NCBI RefSeq assembly: GCF_029870595.1
Contig: NZ_JAPDIR010000010.1
Span: 1 to 64,000, forward strand
From: Sphingomonas sp. CBMAI 2297
Lineage (GTDB): Bacteria > Pseudomonadota > Alphaproteobacteria > Sphingomonadales > Sphingomonadaceae
DNA length: 64,000 nt
Direction: 5' to 3'
Shown: in pieces, positions 10,684 through 19,716 of the stretch
Numbering within the stretch: position 1 is the stretch's first letter
Layout of the letters: each line of letters opens with the position of its first letter
The notes under the pieces: model-generated
Database searches by the model: none
The model's input: only the letters and a program-made list of their open reading frames with translations
What the model was told of the DNA's origin: nothing
Made by a program: the position numbers and the translations under genes

Positions 10684-10730
10684 GGCGCCAGGGGTTACGC
10701 TCCCCGCCCCGCCCGGTCTAGACATGGGCC

Positions 10731-12383
10731 ATGACCGCGAAACGAACCGGGGGCCGGATCCTCGTCGACAATCTGGTCGCGCAAGGCTGCGACCGCATCT
10801 TCCACGTGCCGGGCGAGAGCTTCCTCGCCGTGCTGGACGCGCTGCACGACGTGCCCGCGATCGACGTGGTCACCTGTCGCCAGGAAGGCGGCGTCGGCTT
10901 CATGGCCTGTGCCGACGGCGCGATGACCGGCCGGCCCGGCATCGCCTTCGTGACGCGCGGGCCGGGCGCGACCAACGCCTCGATCGGCGTGCACGTCGCC
11001 ATGCAGGATTCGCAGCCGATGATCCTGTTCGTCGGCGATGTCGACCGCGGCATGCGCGACCGCGAGGGCTTCCAGGAAGTCGACCTGCCCGCGATGTTCG
11101 CTCCGCTCGCCAAATGGGCGACGCGGATCGAGGATGCGCGCCGCATCCCGGAATATGTCGCGCGCGCCTGGGCCGTCGCGACGTCGGGCCGGCCGGGGCC
11201 CGTGGTGATCGCGCTGCCCGAAGACATGCTGTGCGACGAAGTCGAGGCGCTGGACCGGCCCGCCCTCGCGCCGCCGCTCCAGTCGCCCGATTTCGTCGAG
11301 ATCGACCTGCTCTATGACGAGCTGCGCAAGGCGAAGCGGCCGGTCGCGATCGTCGGCGGCGCCGGCTGGGACGGCGAGACCGGCGAGGAATTCGCCAGGT
11401 TCGCCGAGCGGATCGGCCTGCCCGTGGCCGGCGCCTTCCGCCGGCAGGACGCGATCCTGAACAGCTCGCCCGCCTGGGCCGGCAATCTCGGCTATGGCCC
11501 GAATCCGAAGCTGGTCCAGCGGATCAGGGAAGCCGATCTGCTGCTCGTCGTCGGCGCCCGCCTCGGCGAGGCGACGACCGACGGCTATGCGCTGATCACG
11601 CCCGACCATCCGGGCCAGACGCTGGTCCATGTCCATCCCGATCCAGGCGAGCTCAACCGCGTCTATCTGGCCGACCTGCCGATCTGCGCCCGCCCCTTCG
11701 AGTTCGCGGCGACGCTGGCGGCCGAGGAGGAAGCCGAGCTGCCCCGCTTCGACGCCGAGGCGGCCCATGCCGACTGGGTCGAATGGTCGACGCCGAAGCC
11801 GCGCGAGGGCGTTGCCCTCGACCTCGGCCAATGCGTCGCGGCGATGCGCGCGGCGATGCCGGCGGACACGATCCTCTGCAACGGCGCCGGCAATTTCTCG
11901 AGCTGGTGGCACCGCTACTGGCCCTATGGCCCCCAGCCCTCGCAGCTCGCTCCCACCGCCGGCGCAATGGGCTATGGCGTGCCTGCCGCCGTGGCGGCGG
12001 CGCTGCGCTTCCCGGATCGCGCGGTGGTCGCGCTCGCGGGCGATGGCGACTTCCTGATGAACGGCCAGGAGCTCGCCACCGCCGTCCAGCACGGCGCCGA
12101 CCTGATCGTCCTCCTGGTCGACAATGCGGCCTATGGCACGATCCGCATGCACCAGGAGCGCGAATATCCCGCGCGCCTCTCGGGCACGACGCTGCGCAAT
12201 CCGGATTTCGCCGCGCTCGCCCGTGCCTATGGCGGCTGGGCCGAGACAGTGGAGGCGACCGCGCAGTTCGCCCCCGCGCTGGACCGCGCCCTCGCCCGGC
12301 CCGGCCTGCGCCTGCTCCACCTCAAGACCGATATCGAGTTCATCACCCCGGGGCTCACCGTCTCGGGCCTCAGGAGCAAATAA
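10731..12383 (+). CDS. Thiamine diphosphate-dependent enzyme (acetolactate synthase-like)
   Basis: 550 residues with the three-domain ThDP-enzyme plan. The N-terminal pyrimidine-binding domain has Glu52 in CRQEGG, which activates the cofactor. A central Rossmann-like domain follows, then a C-terminal pyrophosphate domain with GDGDF from residue 437 to Asn465. It is closest in look to IlvB-like, benzoylformate-decarboxylase-like or oxalyl-CoA-decarboxylase-like proteins. It is unlikely to be the biosynthetic acetolactate synthase, since no regulatory-subunit gene is adjacent. The reaction is undetermined. Confidence 0.8.
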   Translation: MTAKRTGGRILVDNLVAQGCDRIFHVPGESFLAVLDALHDVPAIDVVTCRQEGGVGFMACADGAMTGRPGIAFVTRGPGATNASIGVHVAMQDSQPMILFVGDVDRGMRDREGFQEVDLPAMFAPLAKWATRIEDARRIPEYVARAWAVATSGRPGPVVIALPEDMLCDEVEALDRPALAPPLQSPDFVEIDLLYDELRKAKRPVAIVGGAGWDGETGEEFARFAERIGLPVAGAFRRQDAILNSSPAWAGNLGYGPNPKLVQRIREADLLLVVGARLGEATTDGYALITPDHPGQTLVHVHPDPGELNRVYLADLPICARPFEFAATLAAEEEAELPRFDAEAAHADWVEWSTPKPREGVALDLGQCVAAMRAAMPADTILCNGAGNFSSWWHRYWPYGPQPSQLAPTAGAMGYGVPAAVAAALRFPDRAVVALAGDGDFLMNGQELATAVQHGADLIVLLVDNAAYGTIRMHQEREYPARLSGTTLRNPDFAALARAYGGWAETVEATAQFAPALDRALARPGLRLLHLKTDIEFITPGLTVSGLRSK

Positions 12384-12455
12384 TCCCGCCGGCCCACGGC
12401 CTTGGCCGCCCTGCCGCCGCTATAATGCGGGCAGGACAAGCGAAGAGGCGAGTAT

Positions 12456-12695
12456 ATGGGCTGGCGGCACCTGCACGTCGGGCAGAAGGGCGACAATCTG
12501 ACCATCCAGAACCGCCGGGTCTGGCAGGAGGAATGGCGCTGGATCAATGCCGAGACCGTGCGCCTGCCGGATCCGCTGGTGCCGATGGACATACTCTCGC
12601 ACATGATCTGCGAAATCGGCCCGAGGACCCGCCCGGTGCGCTTCGCCGCGCACAAGCTGCAAAGCGATCTCTGGTCGTTCTACGTCCCGGACTGA
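12456..12695 (+). CDS. Small Trp-rich hypothetical protein
   Basis: 79 residues, soluble, with no signal or membrane segment and unusually many Trp (GWRHLH, WQEEWRWIN, DLWSFYVPD). A GAAGAGG ribosome-binding site lies about 8 nt before the ATG, and a perfect TATAAT at 12421-12426 could be its -10 box, though no -35 at proper spacing was found. Family not recognised; composition and signals suggest a real gene. Confidence 0.6.
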   Translation: MGWRHLHVGQKGDNLTIQNRRVWQEEWRWINAETVRLPDPLVPMDILSHMICEIGPRTRPVRFAAHKLQSDLWSFYVPD

Positions 12696-12755
12696 GCAGC
12701 GGGCCCGGGATCGGGATCCAGGACGAGAAGTCGAACAGGCCTTTTGACACTGTTT

Positions 12756-12788
12756 CCGTCATCGCCGCCTTCGCGGGGATGACGACAG
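12756..12788. repeat. REP-like palindrome
   Basis: A single copy of the dispersed family of type GTCATC-CCCGCnnnnGCGGGG-ATGAC, in the gap between the small hypothetical gene and the ankyrin gene. Arms CCGTCATCGCCGC and GCGGGGATGACG, with one mismatch. Confidence 0.7.
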
Positions 12789-12852
12789 AGGGAGGCGGGG
12801 AGGACGGCGATTGGGCCACTCCCGGTCTCAAGGGGATAAGCGCCAAGGAAGA

Positions 12853-13539
12853 TCAGCCGGTCGCGAGCCCCTCCGCGATCTCCCACCAGGCCGGATCGCG
12901 CTTGCGCCCCAATATCGCCGCCGCGGTTTGCCCCTTGTCGTCGGGAATGTCCCCGCGCGCGCCGGCGCGGACGAACATGGCGAAATGCTCCGCCGCGCTG
13001 CCCTTCTTCAGCATCAAGTGCAGCGCCGTCCGGCCCTTCCCGTCCCGCGCATCGGGATCGGCGCCGCCGATCAGCAGCTCCTCCGCCGGCCCGAACCTGC
13101 TCCAGCCCACGGCGCCCAGCAACGGCGTCTCGCCGCGTCCGGCGCCTTCCTCGATATCCGCGCCATATGCGAGCAGCAGCCGGATCGTCGCGCGATCCTC
13201 GTTCCAGGCGGCGGCGAACAGGCAATGATTCGAGTCGCAGCCTGCCTCCAGCAGATGCGCGGCGAGCGGATGGTTCCCGCCATGCGCGACCGCGAACCAC
13301 AGGGGCGTCGCGCGCCATTCGCCTTCGGTGAACGCGGCATCGTCGAGCCCCAGGCCGAGCGCGAGCAGCAGCTCGGCCATGGCGATGCCGGTGCCCGGCG
13401 TCGCGCAGGCCAGGTGCAGCCAGTTCCGCCCGCGCGCATCGCGATGGCCGAGCAGGTCGGGCCTGGCCGCCAGCCCCGCGCGCACTTCCTCGACGCGGTG
13501 CCGGCGGACACTCTCGGTGAGGCTGGTCTTCGAAACCAT
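12853..13539 (-). CDS. Ankyrin-repeat protein
   Basis: About 228 residues with several ankyrin-type repeats: GRNWLHLACATPG, ATPLWFAVAHGG, NEDRATIRLLLAYGADIEE, GETPLLGAVGWS and KGRTALHLMLKKG. No signal peptide or membrane segment, so likely a cytosolic protein-protein interaction module. I start at ATG 13539 (MVSKTSLTESVRRHR) because the upstream in-frame extension is low-complexity and overlaps a terminator-like hairpin. Partner unknown. Confidence 0.8.
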   Translation of the reverse strand: MVSKTSLTESVRRHRVEEVRAGLAARPDLLGHRDARGRNWLHLACATPGTGIAMAELLLALGLGLDDAAFTEGEWRATPLWFAVAHGGNHPLAAHLLEAGCDSNHCLFAAAWNEDRATIRLLLAYGADIEEGAGRGETPLLGAVGWSRFGPAEELLIGGADPDARDGKGRTALHLMLKKGSAAEHFAMFVRAGARGDIPDDKGQTAAAILGRKRDPAWWEIAEGLATG

Positions 13540-13573
13540 GCCGCATCCTATCCCCGAATCCCGCGCACGCGAA

Positions 13574-13603
13574 GAGGCCGTCCCGGTCGCCCGGAACGGC
13601 CTC
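13574..13603 (-). terminator. Probable terminator after csbD-like gene
   Basis: GAGGCCGT and ACGGCCTC arms plus an inner CCGG pair form a hairpin starting 22 nt past the stop of the CsbD gene on the minus strand. The U-tract is poor (TTCG), so efficiency is uncertain. Confidence 0.5.
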
Positions 13604-13624
13604 CCCTGAGCATCCCCCAAGGGA

Positions 13625-13828
13625 TCAGATGTCGTCGCCGAGCGCGCCCTTCACCTTGCCCATGAGCTGCTGGCCCTTGCCCTTCAGCTCCTGGACCTTG
13701 CCCTCGGCGGCGAGCTTGTCGTCCGCGCGGGTGCGGTTGGGATCGTCGGCATCGCCCGCCATCGCCTGCTTGGCCTTGCCGACCAGCTCGTTGACGTTGC
13801 CCTTGATCTTGTCGGTAAGTTCACCCAT
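13625..13828 (-). CDS. CsbD family stress protein
   Basis: 67 residues, highly charged and Lys/Gly-rich, with the CsbD pattern MGELTDKIKGNVNELVGKAKQ followed by the KGKGQQLMGKVKG end. CsbD-like proteins are small cytosolic proteins induced by general stress; no molecular function is established. I start at ATG 13828, preceded by an AGGAGG-like sequence on the minus strand; the much longer open frame upstream is not homologous. A methyltransferase gene diverges upstream. Confidence 0.85.
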   Translation of the reverse strand: MGELTDKIKGNVNELVGKAKQAMAGDADDPNRTRADDKLAAEGKVQELKGKGQQLMGKVKGALGDDI

Positions 13829-13918
13829 GATTTCAACCTCCTGGCCGCGGATCGGCGCTTGGCCGCGCCGGTGATCCGTAGACTGAAACAACGGTCCGCG
13901 CCGGATATGGGTTCCGTC

Positions 13919-14515
13919 ATGCCAGAGCGGATTGCCGAGCATTATGAACGTCATGCGCATGCCTTCGACCATGCGCGGCGCAAGCGCTTCACCGAGCGGC
14001 CATGGCTGGACCGCTTCCTGCTGGGCGTGCCGAAGGGCGCGCCGGTCCTCGATCTCGGCTGCGGCGCGGGCGAGCCGATCGCGCGCTATCTGCACGATGC
14101 GCATCATCCGATCACCGGCGTCGACGTCTCGGCGAAGATGATCGCGCTCTGCCGCACCCGCTTCCCGCGCGAGCGCTGGATCGCGGCGGACATGCGCGGC
14201 GTGGCGCTGGACGGCATGTTCGGCGGGATCATCGCCTGGGACAGCCTTTTCCATCTTCCCGCCGACGACCAGCTCGCCCTGCTCGAGCGGCTGGCGCCCT
14301 GGCTGTCGCCCGGCGGCGCGCTGCTGTTCAACAGCGGGCCGGAACGCGGCACCGCGATGGGCTGCCAGTTCGGCGAGCCGCTCTATCATGCCAGCGCCGG
14401 CCCGGCGGAATATCGCGCCGTGTTCGCGAGGACCGGCCTGTTCGAAGTCGCCCATGCGCCCGAGGACGCGGCGACCGGGGGCCGATCGGTATGGCTGGTG
14501 CGGCGGCCGCATTAG
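13919..14515 (+). CDS. Class I SAM-dependent methyltransferase
   Basis: About 198 residues. Motif I is VLDLGCGAGEP, followed by ITGVDVSAKMI (SAM ribose contact), an acidic AADMRGV segment and FGGIIAWDSLFHLP (motif IV region). It is of the Methyltransf_25/11 small-molecule type. Start is uncertain: ATG at 13919 gives MPERIAEHYERHAHAFD, while ATG 13907 and TTG 13859 are also in frame and none has a good ribosome-binding site. Substrate unknown. Confidence 0.8.
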   Translation: MPERIAEHYERHAHAFDHARRKRFTERPWLDRFLLGVPKGAPVLDLGCGAGEPIARYLHDAHHPITGVDVSAKMIALCRTRFPRERWIAADMRGVALDGMFGGIIAWDSLFHLPADDQLALLERLAPWLSPGGALLFNSGPERGTAMGCQFGEPLYHASAGPAEYRAVFARTGLFEVAHAPEDAATGGRSVWLVRRPH

Positions 14516-14567
14516 GTCTCCCGCCTCCCACAAATCCCGCGCAACCGGCTTCCGTTGAAACCGCACC

Positions 14568-14597
14568 CGTCATCCCCGCCTGCGCAGGGATGTCGGT
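14568..14597. repeat. REP-like palindrome, degenerate
   Basis: CCCGTCATCCCCGCCTGCGCAGGGATGTCGG is a member of the dispersed REP-like family. Just after it, GGAGAAACGGG occurs twice (around 14598 and 14620) as a short direct repeat. It lies in the gap between convergent genes. Confidence 0.6.
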
Positions 14598-14689
14598 GGA
14601 GAAACGGGGATGATGGCGGAGAAACGGGAATGTCGGGGCTTGCCGATCGAGTCCCGGCCTGGGCCCGAAGTCCGCATGACATAAGCCCC

Positions 14690-15457
14690 TTACGGCGCCA
14701 CCTTCTGCAGGAAGGCGATCACCGCGGTCCAGGCGGGCTCGGCGCCCTCGGGATTCTTCGCGCGCAGCAGCGTGGAGGAACCATGCGCCCCGCCCTGCTT
14801 GGGCACGAACTGCTCCTTCTGCCCGGGCACCGCGGCCAGGATGTCGCGCACCGCGTCGATCTCCCGCCCGTCCTGCGCCGAGGTGGCGAACACCGGCGCC
14901 TTCACGTTCGCGGCAGCCGTGCGCACCATCGTCTTGTTGTCGAAATACTCGCCGGGCGAGAACGCCATCACGGCCTTCACCTGATCGGGATAGTCGGCGG
15001 CGAGCAGGAAGACGAGCGACGCCGAATAGCTGCTGCCCCACAGGATCACCGGCAGCTTCCGGTCCTTCGCCCAGGCCAGCGCCGCCACCAGGTCCGGCTT
15101 GGCCTGATAATAGCTCGTCGAGCGGCCCAGCGCCTTCACCGTCGCATTGCCGCCGAACAGGTCGCCGCCGGCGCGCTGGTCGATGCGCAGCGAGCTATAG
15201 CCCCAGGTCGCCAGCCTCGGGGCGATGGTCGCATATTCGTCCTTGCCCGAGCCTGCCTGGTGAAAGAGCAGGATCAGCGCCTTGGGCTTCTCGACGCTGG
15301 TATGGACGCCGAACACCTTCACGCCATCCGCCGCGGTGAGCGTCACCGGCTCGGCGGAGATGGCGCGCGATTCCTTGGGTACGGCGGCGGGCCTGGGGTG
15401 GCAGGCGGAAAGCGCGCCGAGCGCCAGGAGGATCGCGGCCCGATCAGTGCGCCGCAT
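14690..15457 (-). CDS. Alpha/beta hydrolase lipoprotein (dienelactone-hydrolase-like)
   Basis: About 255 residues. A lipoprotein signal with lipobox LSAC leads into an alpha/beta-hydrolase fold. The nucleophile elbow is GSSYS, the likely acid is in the SAQDGREID region and the histidine in GGAHGSS. Envelope location is inferred from the lipobox. I start at ATG 15457, so the signal sequence begins MRRTDRAAILLALGALSAC; this ATG lies inside the end of the tiny lipoprotein gene. It is the third gene of thiSG - tiny lipoprotein - hydrolase. Substrate unknown. Confidence 0.78.
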   Translation of the reverse strand: MRRTDRAAILLALGALSACHPRPAAVPKESRAISAEPVTLTAADGVKVFGVHTSVEKPKALILLFHQAGSGKDEYATIAPRLATWGYSSLRIDQRAGGDLFGGNATVKALGRSTSYYQAKPDLVAALAWAKDRKLPVILWGSSYSASLVFLLAADYPDQVKAVMAFSPGEYFDNKTMVRTAAANVKAPVFATSAQDGREIDAVRDILAAVPGQKEQFVPKQGGAHGSSTLLRAKNPEGAEPAWTAVIAFLQKVAP

Positions 15458-15572
15458 CGGAGCCGGCCGTATCATTGAGGTGTTCGGGCACCGTGGTCGT
15501 GTTTTCGAACACGACCTTCGGCTGGCCGCAGCCGGCTAGCGCCAATGCCATCAGAGCGAGCAGGCTCCGCAT
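15444..15572 (-). CDS. Tiny lipoprotein
   Basis: 42 residues: [19 protein letters not shown] has a textbook lipoprotein signal with lipobox LAGC, leaving a mature peptide of about 28 residues (VVFENTTTVPEHLNDTAGSDAAH end). ATG at 15572 shares one base with the thiSG stop, and the gene overlaps the next gene start by 14 nt, implying coupled translation. Too small to be an enzyme; function unknown. Confidence 0.6.
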   Translation of the reverse strand: MRSLLALMALALAGCGQPKVVFENTTTVPEHLNDTAGSDAAH

Positions 15573-16603
15573 CAGATCAGCCCCGCCAGTGGGCTCGACG
15601 GATCGGCATAGCGGCGCTTGGCCATCCGCCCGGCGCGATAGGAGAGCCGCCCGGCTTCCACCGCCGCCTTCATCGCCGCCGCCATCAGGATCGGGTCCTT
15701 GGCCTCGGCGATCGCGGTGTTCATCAGGATGCCGTCGCAGCCCAGCTCCATGCCCACCGCCGCGTCGCTCGCCGAACCGACGCCGGCATCGACCAGCACC
15801 GGCACCTTGGCGCCTTCGACGATCAGCCGGATCGTCACCTGGTTCTGGATGCCAAGGCCGGAGCCGATCGGCGCGCCAAGCGGCATGATCGCCACCGCGC
15901 CGGCATCCTCCAGCCGCTTGGCGGCAATGGGATCGTCGACGCAATAGACCATCGGCTTGAAGCCTTCGTTCGCGAGTATCTCCGTGGCCCGCAGCGTCTC
16001 GACCATGTCGGGATAAAGGGTCCGCGCCTCGCCCAGCACCTCGAGCTTCACCAGCTCCCAGCCGCCCGCCTCGCGCGCCAGCCGCAGCGTGCGGATCGCC
16101 GATTCGGCGTCGAAGCAGCCGGCGGTGTTGGGAAGATAGGTGATCTTCCTGGGATCGATATAGTCGGTGAGCATCGGCGCATTGGGATCGCTGACGTTCA
16201 CGCGGCGCACCGCCACCGTGACGATCTCGGCGCCGCTCGCGGCGACGGCGGCGGCATTCTGCTCGAAATCCTTGTATTTGCCGGTGCCGACGATCAGCCG
16301 CGAGCGGAAGGTCTTGCCGGCGACCGTCCATGTGTCCTCGTCGACGGGCCGGCCATGGTCGACCTCGCCCCCCGCGACCGGATGGTCGCCGCCGCCGACG
16401 AAATGCACGATCTCCAGCTCGTCGCCATCCTCGACGATCACCTGGTCGAGCGTCGAGCGCGGCACCACTTCCAGGTTGCGCTCCACCGCCAGCTTGGCGG
16501 GCACCAGCCCCAGCTCCTCGGCCAGCTGGGCGATGGTCAGGCCGGCGGTCACCCGCCTGTGCTCGCCGTTGACGGTGATGGAGACGGTGCCGTCGATATG
16601 CAT
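15572..16603 (-). CDS. thiG: Bifunctional sulfur-carrier protein ThiS / thiazole synthase ThiG
   Basis: 343 residues: a ThiS ubiquitin-like domain (residues about 6-72) fused to a full ThiG TIM barrel (about 90-343). ThiG makes the thiazole phosphate of thiamine from deoxyxylulose phosphate, dehydroglycine and ThiS-thiocarboxylate; Lys186 in WELVKLEVL is the expected Schiff-base lysine. The ThiS Gly-Gly tail is internal here (VGGGDH, residues 69-74). ATG at 16603 is preceded by AAGGA. Such fusions are known in alphaproteobacteria. No TPP-riboswitch signature was seen in the short gap to the divergent aroQ. Confidence 0.93.
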   Translation of the reverse strand: MHIDGTVSITVNGEHRRVTAGLTIAQLAEELGLVPAKLAVERNLEVVPRSTLDQVIVEDGDELEIVHFVGGGDHPVAGGEVDHGRPVDEDTWTVAGKTFRSRLIVGTGKYKDFEQNAAAVAASGAEIVTVAVRRVNVSDPNAPMLTDYIDPRKITYLPNTAGCFDAESAIRTLRLAREAGGWELVKLEVLGEARTLYPDMVETLRATEILANEGFKPMVYCVDDPIAAKRLEDAGAVAIMPLGAPIGSGLGIQNQVTIRLIVEGAKVPVLVDAGVGSASDAAVGMELGCDGILMNTAIAEAKDPILMAAAMKAAVEAGRLSYRAGRMAKRRYADPSSPLAGLI

Positions 16604-16684
16604 GGACTGTCCTTGGAAATTTGATCGGGAGCGCGGGCTCATATAGGGAAGCCGCTCCCGCGCCCGCAACCGAAAGGCTTGGCC

Positions 16685-17119
16685 TTGGCCGACATGATCT
16701 ACGTCCTCAACGGTCCCAACCTCAACCTGCTGGGACTGCGCGAGCCGGAGATCTACGGTTCGGACACGCTCGACGACATCGCGGGCCGCTTGGAAGACCG
16801 GGCGAAGGAACTGGGGCTGGAGATCGACCTGCGCCAGTCGAATCACGAGGGCCATCTGATCGACTGGCTCCACGAGGCCCAGGCCCGCGGCGCCAGGGCC
16901 GTGCTGCTCAACGCGGGCGCGTTCACCCATACCAGCCTCGCGCTCTACGACGCGATCCGCTCGATCCGGACGCCGGTGCTCGAAGTACATATCTCCAACC
17001 CGGTCGCGCGGGAGGAGTATCGCCACCACAGCTATGTCGGCATGGCCGCCAGGGGAACCATCGCCGGTTTCGGGGCGCTGTCCTACATGCTTGCGCTTGA
17101 AGCCGCCGCGCTCCTCTGA
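16685..17119 (+). CDS. aroQ: 3-dehydroquinate dehydratase, type II
   Basis: Dodecameric type II dehydroquinase of the shikimate pathway. About 144 residues; [14 protein letters not shown] at the N-terminus, catalytic Tyr24 on the flexible loop, [11 protein letters not shown], and His102 in HISN. I choose TTG 16685 (giving [10 protein letters not shown]) because GAAAGG lies 8 nt upstream; TTG 16679 is too close to it and ATG 16694 too far. It is followed after 34 nt by accB, matching the common aroQ-accB-accC order. Confidence 0.93.
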   Translation: MADMIYVLNGPNLNLLGLREPEIYGSDTLDDIAGRLEDRAKELGLEIDLRQSNHEGHLIDWLHEAQARGARAVLLNAGAFTHTSLALYDAIRSIRTPVLEVHISNPVAREEYRHHSYVGMAARGTIAGFGALSYMLALEAAALL

Positions 17120-17153
17120 CAAAGGGCGCCGTTTCATCGGAAGACGAGATCAA

Positions 17154-17636
17154 ATGGCAGAAAAGAACGACAAGACGGGCGCAATGCAGGTCGACATCGA
17201 CCTGGTGCGGCAGCTCGCCGCCGTGCTGGACGACACCAATCTCACCGAGATCGAAGTCGAGGACGGCGATCGCAAGGTCCGCGTCGCGCGCACCGTGCAG
17301 GCCGCGCCCGCCATCATGCAGGCGCCGATGGCCGCTCCGGTAGCCGCTCCGGCCGCCGCCGCGCCGGTCGCCGCCGCCGTCGAGGCCGCGCCCGTCGCCG
17401 CGCTGAACGCAGTCAAGTCGCCGATGGTCGGCACCGCCTATCTGGCGCCGAATCCGGAAGCGGCGAACTTCGTCGCGATCGGCCAGGCGGTGAAGGCCGG
17501 CGACACGCTGCTGATCATCGAGGCGATGAAGGTGATGAACCCGATCCACGCCACCTCGGCCGGCACGGTCAAGGCGATCCTGGTCGACAACGGCCAGCCG
17601 GTCGAGTTCGACCAGCCCCTCGTCGTCGTCGAGTAA
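17154..17636 (+). CDS. accB: Acetyl-CoA carboxylase biotin carboxyl carrier protein
   Basis: 160 residues. The N-terminal part ([20 protein letters not shown]) is followed by an Ala/Pro-rich flexible linker (about 50-85) and the C-terminal biotinyl domain, in which Lys126 of EAMKVMN is the biotinylation site. It carries CO2 between biotin carboxylase and carboxyltransferase in the first step of fatty-acid synthesis. I start at ATG 17154; the open frame extends upstream into aroQ. It lies 9 nt before accC. Confidence 0.96.
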   Translation: MAEKNDKTGAMQVDIDLVRQLAAVLDDTNLTEIEVEDGDRKVRVARTVQAAPAIMQAPMAAPVAAPAAAAPVAAAVEAAPVAALNAVKSPMVGTAYLAPNPEAANFVAIGQAVKAGDTLLIIEAMKVMNPIHATSAGTVKAILVDNGQPVEFDQPLVVVE

Positions 17637-17645
17637 CGCGGCACC

Positions 17646-19007
17646 ATGCCTGAAATTAAGAAGCTCCTGATCGCCAATCGCGGCGAGATCGCGCTGCGCA
17701 TCCATCGTGCCTGCCACGAGATGGGCATCAAGACCGTCGCGGTGCACTCCACCGCCGATTCGGACGCGATGCACGTCCGCCTGGCCGACGAGGCGATCTG
17801 CATCGGCCCGCCGGCCGCAGCGGAGAGCTATCTGAAGATCGACCGGATCATCGCCGCCGCCGAGATCTCGGGCGCCGACGCGATCCATCCGGGCTATGGC
17901 TTCCTTTCGGAGAACGCCAAGTTCGCCGAGATCGTCGAGGCGCACGGCATCATCTTCGTCGGGCCCAAGCCCGAGCACATCCGCACGATGGGCGACAAGA
18001 TCGAGGCGAAGCGCACCGCCGGCGCGCTCGGCCTGCCGCTCGTCCCCGGTTCGGACGGCGCGATCAGCGATGTCGAGGAAGCCAAGCGCATCGCCGAGGC
18101 GGCGGGCTATCCGGTGATCATCAAGGCCGCCTCGGGCGGCGGCGGGCGCGGCATGAAGGTCGTGACCAACCCCGCCGATCTCGAGGCGCAGATGCTCCAG
18201 GCGGGCAGCGAGGCGAAGGCCGCCTTCGGCGACGCCACCGTCTATCTGGAGAAATATCTCGGCAACCCGCGCCATATCGAGGTGCAGGTGTTCGGCGACG
18301 GCAATGGCAACGCCATCCATCTGGGCGAGCGCGACTGCTCGCTCCAGCGCCGCCACCAGAAAGTGCTCGAGGAAGCTCCCTCGCCCGTGCTCTCGGCCGA
18401 GGAGCGCGAGCGCATCGGCGGGATCTGCGCCAGGGCGATGGCCGATATGGGCTATCGCGGCGCCGGCACCATCGAGTTCCTGTGGGAAGACGGCGAGTTC
18501 TACTTCATCGAGATGAACACCCGCCTGCAGGTGGAGCATCCGGTGACCGAGGCGATCACCGGCCTCGACCTGGTCCGCGAACAGATCCGCGTCGCCGAAG
18601 GGCACGGCCTGACGCTGCGCCAGGAGGACGTGGTCTTCCGCGGCCATGCGATCGAGTGCCGCATCAACGCCGAGGATCCGCGCACCTTCGCGCCCTCGCC
18701 GGGCCTGGTGAAGGGCTATCACGCGCCGGGCGGCATGAACGTCCGCGTCGATTCGGGCCTCTATGCCGGCTACAAGGTGCCGCCCTATTACGACTCGATG
18801 ATCGCCAAGCTGATCGTCTACGGTACCACTCGCCAGGGCGCGCTGCGCCGCCTGCGCCGGGCGCTGGAGGAGTTCGTGATCGACGGGATGAAGACCACCA
18901 TCCCGCTCCACCAGGCGCTGCTCGACGACCCCGAATTCCAGAAGGGCGAATATACGATCAAGTGGCTGGAGGAATGGCTGGCCCGGCAGGACGACGCGCA
19001 ATCGTGA
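17646..19007 (+). CDS. accC: Acetyl-CoA carboxylase biotin carboxylase subunit
   Basis: 453 residues, the expected length. It begins with the biotin-carboxylase signature [20 protein letters not shown], followed by the ATP-grasp glycine loop ([11 protein letters not shown]), the [12 protein letters not shown] segment and [16 protein letters not shown]. It carboxylates the biotin of AccB using ATP and bicarbonate. Last of aroQ-accB-accC, except that an ArsC-family gene overlaps its stop by 4 nt. The carboxyltransferase genes are not in the window. Confidence 0.97.
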   Translation: MPEIKKLLIANRGEIALRIHRACHEMGIKTVAVHSTADSDAMHVRLADEAICIGPPAAAESYLKIDRIIAAAEISGADAIHPGYGFLSENAKFAEIVEAHGIIFVGPKPEHIRTMGDKIEAKRTAGALGLPLVPGSDGAISDVEEAKRIAEAAGYPVIIKAASGGGGRGMKVVTNPADLEAQMLQAGSEAKAAFGDATVYLEKYLGNPRHIEVQVFGDGNGNAIHLGERDCSLQRRHQKVLEEAPSPVLSAEERERIGGICARAMADMGYRGAGTIEFLWEDGEFYFIEMNTRLQVEHPVTEAITGLDLVREQIRVAEGHGLTLRQEDVVFRGHAIECRINAEDPRTFAPSPGLVKGYHAPGGMNVRVDSGLYAGYKVPPYYDSMIAKLIVYGTTRQGALRRLRRALEEFVIDGMKTTIPLHQALLDDPEFQKGEYTIKWLEEWLARQDDAQS

Positions 19008-19342
19008 AGGCCACCATCTATCACAATCCCCGCTGCTCCAAGTCGCGCGAGGCGCTGGCGATCCTGAACGGAACGCCGGGCCTCGCGGTCGAGGTGGTCG
19101 AATATCTCAAGACCCCGCCGAGCCGCGAGACGCTGCAGGACCTGTACCGGCGCGCCGGCATGACCGCGCGCGAGGGCCTGCGCATCGCCGAGGACGCCGC
19201 CAGGCCGCTGAAGGGCGCGGACGACGACGCGATCCTCGATGCGATGGCGGCCAATCCGATCCTGATCGAGCGGCCGCTGGTGGCCACCGACAAGGGCGTT
19301 CGCCTGGGCCGCCCGCCGGAGCGGGTGCGCGAGATCCTGTAG
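19004..19342 (+). CDS. arsC: Arsenate reductase family protein (ArsC, glutaredoxin type)
   Basis: 112 residues with a thioredoxin-like ArsC fold. [13 protein letters not shown] places the reactive Cys11, and the end has [23 protein letters not shown], matching glutaredoxin-linked arsenate reductases. GTG start overlaps the accC stop (GTGA), so it is translationally coupled to fatty-acid synthesis genes. No arsenic transporter or ArsR gene is nearby, so the physiological role may be general redox rather than arsenate resistance. Confidence 0.85.
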   Translation: MKATIYHNPRCSKSREALAILNGTPGLAVEVVEYLKTPPSRETLQDLYRRAGMTAREGLRIAEDAARPLKGADDDAILDAMAANPILIERPLVATDKGVRLGRPPERVREIL

Positions 19343-19716
19343 GGCGAAGACCCAAGGCATCTGAGGCCATATCCGTCATCCCCGCGCGGGCGGGGATCCA
19401 GGGTAGTTCGGGACAATCGATGCAATCACGCGCAGGCTTGCCGGAAACGGCAAAGCGGGCCTCGCGCCTCTTGCTCCTGGCCCTGGATCCCCGCCTGCGC
19501 CGGGATGGCGATGGAGGGCGTAAGTCCCCAACCCGCCACCACCCATATTACCCGTTTTGGCGAATTCCACTCCGGATTAACGCGAATATTACGATCGTTC
19601 CCGTAACGATTCCGTCGAGAACGGGGGCGGGAAATGCGAACAAGGCCAAGCATCGATGGGCATCGCGCGGGCAGGAACGCCGCGCGGATCGCCGCATGGA
19701 CCGGCGGGGCCCGCGC
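19343..19716. other. Gene-free stretch with inverted REP pair
   Basis: This 374-nt gap holds an inverted pair of REP-like palindromes and then a comparatively AT-rich patch (about 19545-19625) that is the likely promoter region of the diguanylate cyclase. An open frame in phase with that gene crosses the whole gap, but its translation is repeat-derived and unlike protein. Confidence 0.6.
19373..19515. repeat. Inverted pair of REP-like elements
   Basis: The copy at 19373-19406 and the opposite-orientation copy at 19481-19515 share GTCATCCCCGC..GCGGGGATCCAGGG. Together they could form one long cruciform or hairpin downstream of accBC-arsC, and might protect or terminate that transcript. Confidence 0.75.

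Noticed and set aside
12421..12426. TATAAT before the small Trp-rich gene as a full promoter
   Set aside because: The nearest -35-like TTGGCC is 13 nt away, too close, so only a possible -10 is noted.
16604..16684. Possible TPP riboswitch upstream of thiSG
   Set aside because: The gap to aroQ is only about 80 nt and lacks the thi-box core; regulation not visible here.
16923..19001. 692-codon open frame on the minus strand opposite accB/accC
   Set aside because: Antisense shadow; the plus-strand genes are unambiguous and the antisense translation has no recognisable feature.
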